From NCBI RefSeq assembly GCF_038002165.1, contig NZ_JBBOBR010000001.1, positions 2,852,001-2,916,000 on the forward strand: 64,000 nucleotides of DNA, read 5' to 3'. Below, piece after piece: positions 60,112-64,000 of the stretch (its first letter is position 1; each line of letters opens with the position of its first letter). A model generated the notes under the pieces. That model saw only the letters and a program-made list of their open reading frames with translations, did no database searches and was not told the DNA's origin. Made by a program: the position numbers and the translations under genes. Source of the DNA: Cytobacillus sp. FSL H8-0458. Lineage in GTDB: Bacteria; Bacillota; Bacilli; Bacillales; Cytobacillaceae.

Positions 60112-61041
60112 TTATTTTGAAAGAAATTCATGAATTGCCGCTTTATTCGCCTCTTTATCTATGCCCAAAACCGCAGCACCATTAATTCTCTCGTTTTCAA
60201 ATGTTCCATCAACAGGAACACGAAGAGTCTCTACATTCCTGTTATCCTTAGATAAGAAATCTTTTCCAATATACAGAATATCACCCGTGTTCATATTGGT
60301 ATTTACAAAAGGAGTTACCACCCCGATGAGTTTTGGAAGCTTGGTAATGGTCTGAAGGCTTGTAAACTGGCTTGCTACTTCTTTCATTACCTTCTGCTGG
60401 CGTTCTACTCTTCCAAAATCCCCTACTGCATCCTGCCTGAACCTGACGTACCCAAGGAGATGCTCTCCATCAAGCCGCTGCAGACCCGGTTCCAGTGTTA
60501 CACCGATATTGGCAGACATTCTTTTTTCCACATCAATTTCTACCCCTCTTGGAAAAGCTTCATCAATTAAATGTACAAAGCCTTCAAAGTCAACAATGGA
60601 GTAATATTTAATATCTAAATCAAAGTTCTCTTTGAGCGTCTGCCTCAATAACTCAGGACCACCATAAGCAAGAGCAGAATTTATTCTGTTTTGTCCATGG
60701 CCCGGTATGTCCACATACATATCTCTCATAAAAGAAATAAGCTTATATGTGCCCTTTTCAGGATGATATTGTGCAACCATAATGGTATCAGCCCTTGATT
60801 TCTCTTCACCCCTTGCATCACTTCCAAGAATCAGGATATTCGTCCCGCCATACTTATCTTTTGCCCCGTTGAATTCAAACTCTTCTGTCTGTATATTTGC
60901 TTCTCCTTCTGTCTGGGAAACGCCTTGCTTAAACTGAAAATACGAATAGCCAAGGGTTCCTGCAATCAAGAGAAGCAGAATTAGGAGGAAAGATTTCCAC
61001 TTTGTTTTCTTTTTCTTCTTTTCATATCTATCTGATCTCAT
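60112..61041 (-). CDS. LCP family protein (LytR-CpsA-Psr, TagU-like)
   Basis: A 309-aa membrane-anchored enzyme that attaches teichoic acids or other glycopolymers to peptidoglycan. A basic N-terminus and one transmembrane segment (FLLILLLLIAGTLGYSYF) lead to the outward LCP domain: GTNILILGSDARG, KLISFMRDMYVDIPGHGQNR and YVRFRQDAVGDFGRVERQQK hold the conserved Arg and Asp residues that bind the pyrophosphate lipid. AAAGGA precedes the ATG. Which polymer it handles cannot be told from sequence. Confidence 0.94.
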   Translation of the reverse strand: MRSDRYEKKKKKTKWKSFLLILLLLIAGTLGYSYFQFKQGVSQTEGEANIQTEEFEFNGAKDKYGGTNILILGSDARGEEKSRADTIMVAQYHPEKGTYKLISFMRDMYVDIPGHGQNRINSALAYGGPELLRQTLKENFDLDIKYYSIVDFEGFVHLIDEAFPRGVEIDVEKRMSANIGVTLEPGLQRLDGEHLLGYVRFRQDAVGDFGRVERQQKVMKEVASQFTSLQTITKLPKLIGVVTPFVNTNMNTGDILYIGKDFLSKDNRNVETLRVPVDGTFENERINGAAVLGIDKEANKAAIHEFLSK

Positions 61042-61278
61042 AAGATAAGTCCTTTCTTTGCAGTAAAATTATAATTCACCCGCAGGTATGAAATACCTTC
61101 ACCTATATTCGACTGCTGTTTCATTAAAAAGTTTCGATATCATTGCTGGTATATCCTGTATACCCTTATATTCTGCAGATGAATTGGATTCTTTGCAATT
61201 TATTTTAAATAGTTTCCTGCATAAAAAAATGACATCATTGATATATCGGCAAGTTTGGTGTACCTTTACAGGTCTATG

Positions 61279-61310
61279 AAAAAAACCGCAAACCCGTAGG
61301 CCTGCGGCAA
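61279..61310 (-). terminator. Terminator after the S9 peptidase gene
   Basis: Stem CCGCA-ACCCGTAGG-CCTGCGG type hairpin; the minus strand runs into seven T. It overlaps the region just behind the stop at 61316. Confidence 0.82.
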
Positions 61311-61315
61311 CATTT

Positions 61316-63301
61316 TTAGAGATATTCATCAAACCAGCCGGCTATATAGTTTAGGCGGCTGATTCTTAAATTCGGTTTTCCGCTTCTTGAAAGCTCATGA
61401 TTGGCTTCAGGGAACCGGACAAATTTTGCTGTTTTCTTCCGATGCTTTAAGGCAATGAATAATTGCTCTGCCTGTTCAATTGGACAGCGATAGTCTTTTT
61501 CACTGTGCAGAATTAGGAGTGGTGTATTCATATCATTCACATAAGCAAGCGGAGAGTGTTTCCATAGTTTTTCTATATCATTCATATCACTCTTGATTTG
61601 CCAATCAGTAAAATAGTAGCCGATATCACTTACTCCATAAAAGCTGATCCAGTTGGAAATGGAGCGCTGAGTGACTGCTGCCTTGAACCGGCTGGTGTGT
61701 CCAATAATCCAGTTGGTCATAAAGCCTCCATAGCTTCCTCCCGTTACGCCAAGCCGTTCTTTATCGATGAAATCGAAGTTTTCGAGCGCGTAATCGACTG
61801 CATCCATAATATCCTCATAATCCTTGCCCCCGTAATCTCCTCTGACAGCGTCCACAAAATGCTGGCCATATCCATGGCTTCCCCGCGGGTTGATAAATAA
61901 AACCGCATAGCCTTTTGCAGCGAGGCATTGGAATTCATGGAAATAAGAATTTGCATACATAGCATGAGGGCCGCCATGGATCTCAAGCACAAGCGGTGCT
62001 TTTTGGCCCTCTTTCAGATGGACCGGTTTCATGATCCAGCCATGCAGGGCCCACTCATCCGAAGATTTAAACTGAATGGGCTCTGCATCTGCCAGCTCCA
62101 CTTCGCTCAGGAACTCTTCATTGACTTTTGTCAGCTGTTTTAATTCCCCTGTCGGAACATCAAGCAAAAATAACTCACCAGGAGATGACGGCCTGCTGAT
62201 GGCTACAACCGCTTTATTGATAGTTCCACCTGTTGTCAGTCCATATACATGCTGCTGACCAAGCAGGGCAGGATATAATTCCCCATCTAAAGAGCCATAA
62301 TAAACAACTGTATTGCCATGATCAGTTGCCAGGAAATAAAAGCTTCTGCTATCCTCTGCCCAAAGAATTCCCGGTGTTACTGCACCCTGCTGGAAATCTC
62401 CGATGGCATAATCACCAGCCAATATGTCCGATTCTGCAGTCAGACACTGCAGATCTTCGAATTCGAGGTTATACACCCATACTTTGGTATGCGTAGCATT
62501 TTCGTATTCCCTTTCATGGCCGAACAATCCTATGTGTTTTCCATCCGGTGACCATGCAGCACTTCCGAAATAACCTTTTCCATCTGTGATCTTTTTCATG
62601 TCTTTTGTTTCAAGATGAATGATATACACATCACTTAAAAAAGAAAAATCCTTATCTTCATTCAAATCTGCCGAAACAGCAACCCATTTCCCATCTGGAG
62701 ACCAGTCCTGCAATTGGAAATCATGTTCTCCGGATGTCAGCTGCTCCATCTCGCCAGTTTCTATATCTATTAATGCAACCTGGCTGAACCTTCCGTTCCA
62801 AAAACCCTGAGCGTCAGATTTGTGTTTCATTTTTTCAATTTCAATCGGTATTGGCTTTTCTTCCTTTTTTTCCTGATTTTCTGGTGTTTCTGCGTCTTCA
62901 CCCGGTTTTATTGAAAGATTGAAGGCAAGCTTCTTTCCATCAGGGGACCAAACAGGATTAGAAGCACCATTTGCACAATGTGTCAGCTGTCTGGCTTCTC
63001 CGCCTGCTTTGCTCATCACATAAATCTGTGACTTCCCGCCTCTGTCTGATACAAATGCAATTAACTCCCCATCTGGAGACCAGCGGGGTGAATGATTACG
63101 GTGTTTGCCGTAAGTCCACTGAACAGGCTTATTGCTCTCTGCAGTATTTGTGTAAAAAATATTTGAACTATATGTATTTTCCTTTTCAAGCATTCTGGTC
63201 TCGACAAAAGCCAGATCATTTCCATTCATGGAAAGCTGCGGATCAGCTACAGATTTTAATTGATAAAGGTCTTCTGGTTTAATTGTTCTTTTTTGCGTCA
63301 T
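61316..63301 (-). CDS. S9 family prolyl oligopeptidase-type peptidase (YuxL-like)
   Basis: A 661-aa cytoplasmic serine peptidase of the acylaminoacyl-peptidase kind. The first 400 residues form a beta-propeller with TolB-like WSPDG repeats (PRWSPDGELIAF, PVWSPDGKKLAF, QDWSPDGKWVAV, AAWSPDGKHIGL). The C-terminal alpha/beta-hydrolase has the nucleophile Ser in GVTGGSYGGFMTNW, Asp in LHSEKDYRCP and His in EANHELSRSG. AGGAAGG precedes the ATG. Peptide substrate unknown. Confidence 0.94.
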   Translation of the reverse strand: MTQKRTIKPEDLYQLKSVADPQLSMNGNDLAFVETRMLEKENTYSSNIFYTNTAESNKPVQWTYGKHRNHSPRWSPDGELIAFVSDRGGKSQIYVMSKAGGEARQLTHCANGASNPVWSPDGKKLAFNLSIKPGEDAETPENQEKKEEKPIPIEIEKMKHKSDAQGFWNGRFSQVALIDIETGEMEQLTSGEHDFQLQDWSPDGKWVAVSADLNEDKDFSFLSDVYIIHLETKDMKKITDGKGYFGSAAWSPDGKHIGLFGHEREYENATHTKVWVYNLEFEDLQCLTAESDILAGDYAIGDFQQGAVTPGILWAEDSRSFYFLATDHGNTVVYYGSLDGELYPALLGQQHVYGLTTGGTINKAVVAISRPSSPGELFLLDVPTGELKQLTKVNEEFLSEVELADAEPIQFKSSDEWALHGWIMKPVHLKEGQKAPLVLEIHGGPHAMYANSYFHEFQCLAAKGYAVLFINPRGSHGYGQHFVDAVRGDYGGKDYEDIMDAVDYALENFDFIDKERLGVTGGSYGGFMTNWIIGHTSRFKAAVTQRSISNWISFYGVSDIGYYFTDWQIKSDMNDIEKLWKHSPLAYVNDMNTPLLILHSEKDYRCPIEQAEQLFIALKHRKKTAKFVRFPEANHELSRSGKPNLRISRLNYIAGWFDEYL

Positions 63302-63471
63302 TTATTCCATCCTTCCTACTGTGCTGTTCTACTTATTTCGACATCGGAAATAAAATCCCTTCTCAATAAGCTGCAGGCTGAAACTTTTTTTAATTATTGG
63401 AAATGATGAAGTATAACAGTATTTCGACAAATATAGGCTCTTGCAAGATAAAACATTCCTTTGTAAAATTG

Positions 63472-63510
63472 AATAAGAACATTTGTTCTTATTTATTGAC
63501 AGGATACTAT
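63472..63510 (+). promoter_or_regulatory. Promoter with LexA-like dyad ahead of the YhjD-like gene
   Basis: Perfect 9-bp inverted repeat AATAAGAAC-ATTT-GTTCTTATT (63472-63493). Its GAAC-N4-GTTC core resembles the B. subtilis LexA site. It overlaps the -35 TTGTTC (63483-63488), 16 bases from -10 TACTAT (63505-63510). Confidence 0.6.
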
Positions 63511-63532
63511 TGATTAAGGGGAGCAGAACAAT

Positions 63533-63922
63533 ATGACCAGAATTCCTGAGGAAGACCGTAATATCATGGAGCAGGCTATTTATCTGCCAATGGTGCTGAC
63601 TGTTTTAAATCGCGACTCCATTGTCATTAATAAAAGCCCGTTTAAACTAAAACAGCCTTATCTTGATTTAGTTGAAGAAACAATGAAGGTCATTCAAAGT
63701 GAACTCTCTGAGGTAAAACGCTATATGAATATAAACCAGCTAAAGGTACAGGAAATAAAGAGGGATGAGGCATTTACTATGTTTATGTTCATGTACAAAG
63801 GATATGAGGAACACCATAATTATTTTAACCCCCGAATCCGCAATAAAGTTCAGGAGCTAATGACCTATTATCTCATTAAAAAACCTTTGCCTGGACCAGG
63901 GAAAAATCTAAAGGCCAATTAA
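63533..63922 (+). CDS. YhjD-like protein, unknown function
   Basis: A 129-aa soluble protein. It begins MTRIPEEDRNIMEQAIYLPM and has KSPFKLKQPYLDLVEETMK and YKGYEEHHNYFNPRIRNKVQ, mainly helical by composition. This matches my memory of B. subtilis YhjD. AAGGGGAGC precedes the ATG. A perfect dyad sits on its promoter, so it is under specific control, perhaps by LexA. I know no biochemical function. Confidence 0.85.
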   Translation: MTRIPEEDRNIMEQAIYLPMVLTVLNRDSIVINKSPFKLKQPYLDLVEETMKVIQSELSEVKRYMNINQLKVQEIKRDEAFTMFMFMYKGYEEHHNYFNPRIRNKVQELMTYYLIKKPLPGPGKNLKAN

Positions 63923-63973
63923 TTTTTGTAATAAGAAAAGCCTGCAGCTAATAAGGTAATATACATGGAAAAC

Positions 63974-63999
63974 AGAAGCATGAAATTCCGCATGCTTCT
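63974..63999. terminator. Hairpin at the right edge
   Basis: AGAAGCATG / CATGCTTCT with an eight-base loop, 51 bases past the last gene; the expected T-run would lie beyond the window. Confidence 0.6.
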
Positions 64000-64000
64000 T

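Noticed and set aside
61099-61332. Open frame between the LCP and S9 peptidase genes
   Set aside because: Overlaps the S9 terminator and stop, no ribosome site, no recognisable motif. The gap otherwise shows only A/T-rich sequence.
1-64000. Search for CRISPR arrays, tRNA, rRNA, insertion sequences, prophage or defence islands
   Set aside because: No spaced direct repeats, no transposase or integrase frames, no restriction or toxin-antitoxin genes and no clover-leaf sequences were noticed by eye. HlpB is an HNH protein but belongs to the repair neighbourhood.

Overview
The window is a 64 kb piece of a low-GC, endospore-forming Bacillaceae chromosome. The spore-germination operon gerPA-gerPF, small sporulation-type genes, strong AAGGAGG ribosome sites and GTG/TTG starts all fit this. 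Many genes match the yhj/yis/yit block of Bacillus subtilis, as I recall it. A Bacillus relative such as Cytobacillus or Mesobacillus is likely, but I cannot fix the genus. No rRNA, tRNA, CRISPR array, prophage or insertion sequence was seen.

Layout, left to right. (1) 1-7,950, minus strand: arginine operon argC-argJ-argB-argD-carA-carB, with carB cut by the window edge, led by a sigma-A promoter and a possible arginine operator. (2) 8,000-15,000: an anaerobic/molybdenum-cofactor island with ywiC-like, mobB, moeA, scdA/ric, moaA, fnr and a radical SAM/SPASM gene. (3) 15,050-23,800: the yitW-yitV-yitU-yizC-ipi-yitT-yitS-cvfB(yitL)-yitK block plus a GNAT enzyme and a stress-type SDR. (4) 23,800-32,430: a maltodextrin module (LacI-type regulator, membrane-anchored alpha-amylase, ABC importer mdxE/F/G, divergent neopullulanase). 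(5) 32,500-44,320: MATE transporter, asparagine synthetase, DUF2777, a large FIST-PAS-GGDEF-EAL protein, YisL, a FAH-family enzyme, a DUF418 membrane protein and an acyl-CoA ligase. (6) 44,450-54,220: gerPA-F, the HNH protein gene hlpB, and addB-addA. (7) 54,350-64,000: MFS transporter, a frameshifted acetyltransferase, thiolase plus acetoacetyl-CoA-reductase-like SDR, signal peptidase I, TVP38-type membrane protein, LCP-family protein, S9 peptidase and a YhjD-like gene.

The most interesting signal is regulatory. Four promoters in region 2 (ywiC, moeA-mobB, scdA, radical SAM gene) each carry a TGTGA-N6-TCACA-type dyad whose centre lies at, or very near, 32 bp from the centre of a -10-like hexamer. 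That is the geometry of a class II Fnr-activated promoter, and the fnr gene itself sits among them. Its product ends in three cysteines as in the Bacillus-type iron-sulfur Fnr. The island therefore looks like a compact self-contained Fnr regulon covering molybdenum cofactor maturation, iron-centre repair under nitrosative stress, a YwiC membrane protein of unknown function and a radical SAM enzyme of unknown substrate.

Other points: the maltodextrin module has several LacI/CcpA-type operators around the divergent mdxE/neopullulanase promoters; a 22-bp dyad resembling a LexA box overlaps the -35 of the last gene; one GNAT gene has a clear one-base frameshift; two copies (one full, one solo end) of a hairpin-forming intergenic repeat are present. 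Compared with the B. subtilis order (from memory), the backbone is colinear with several slots filled by different genes.
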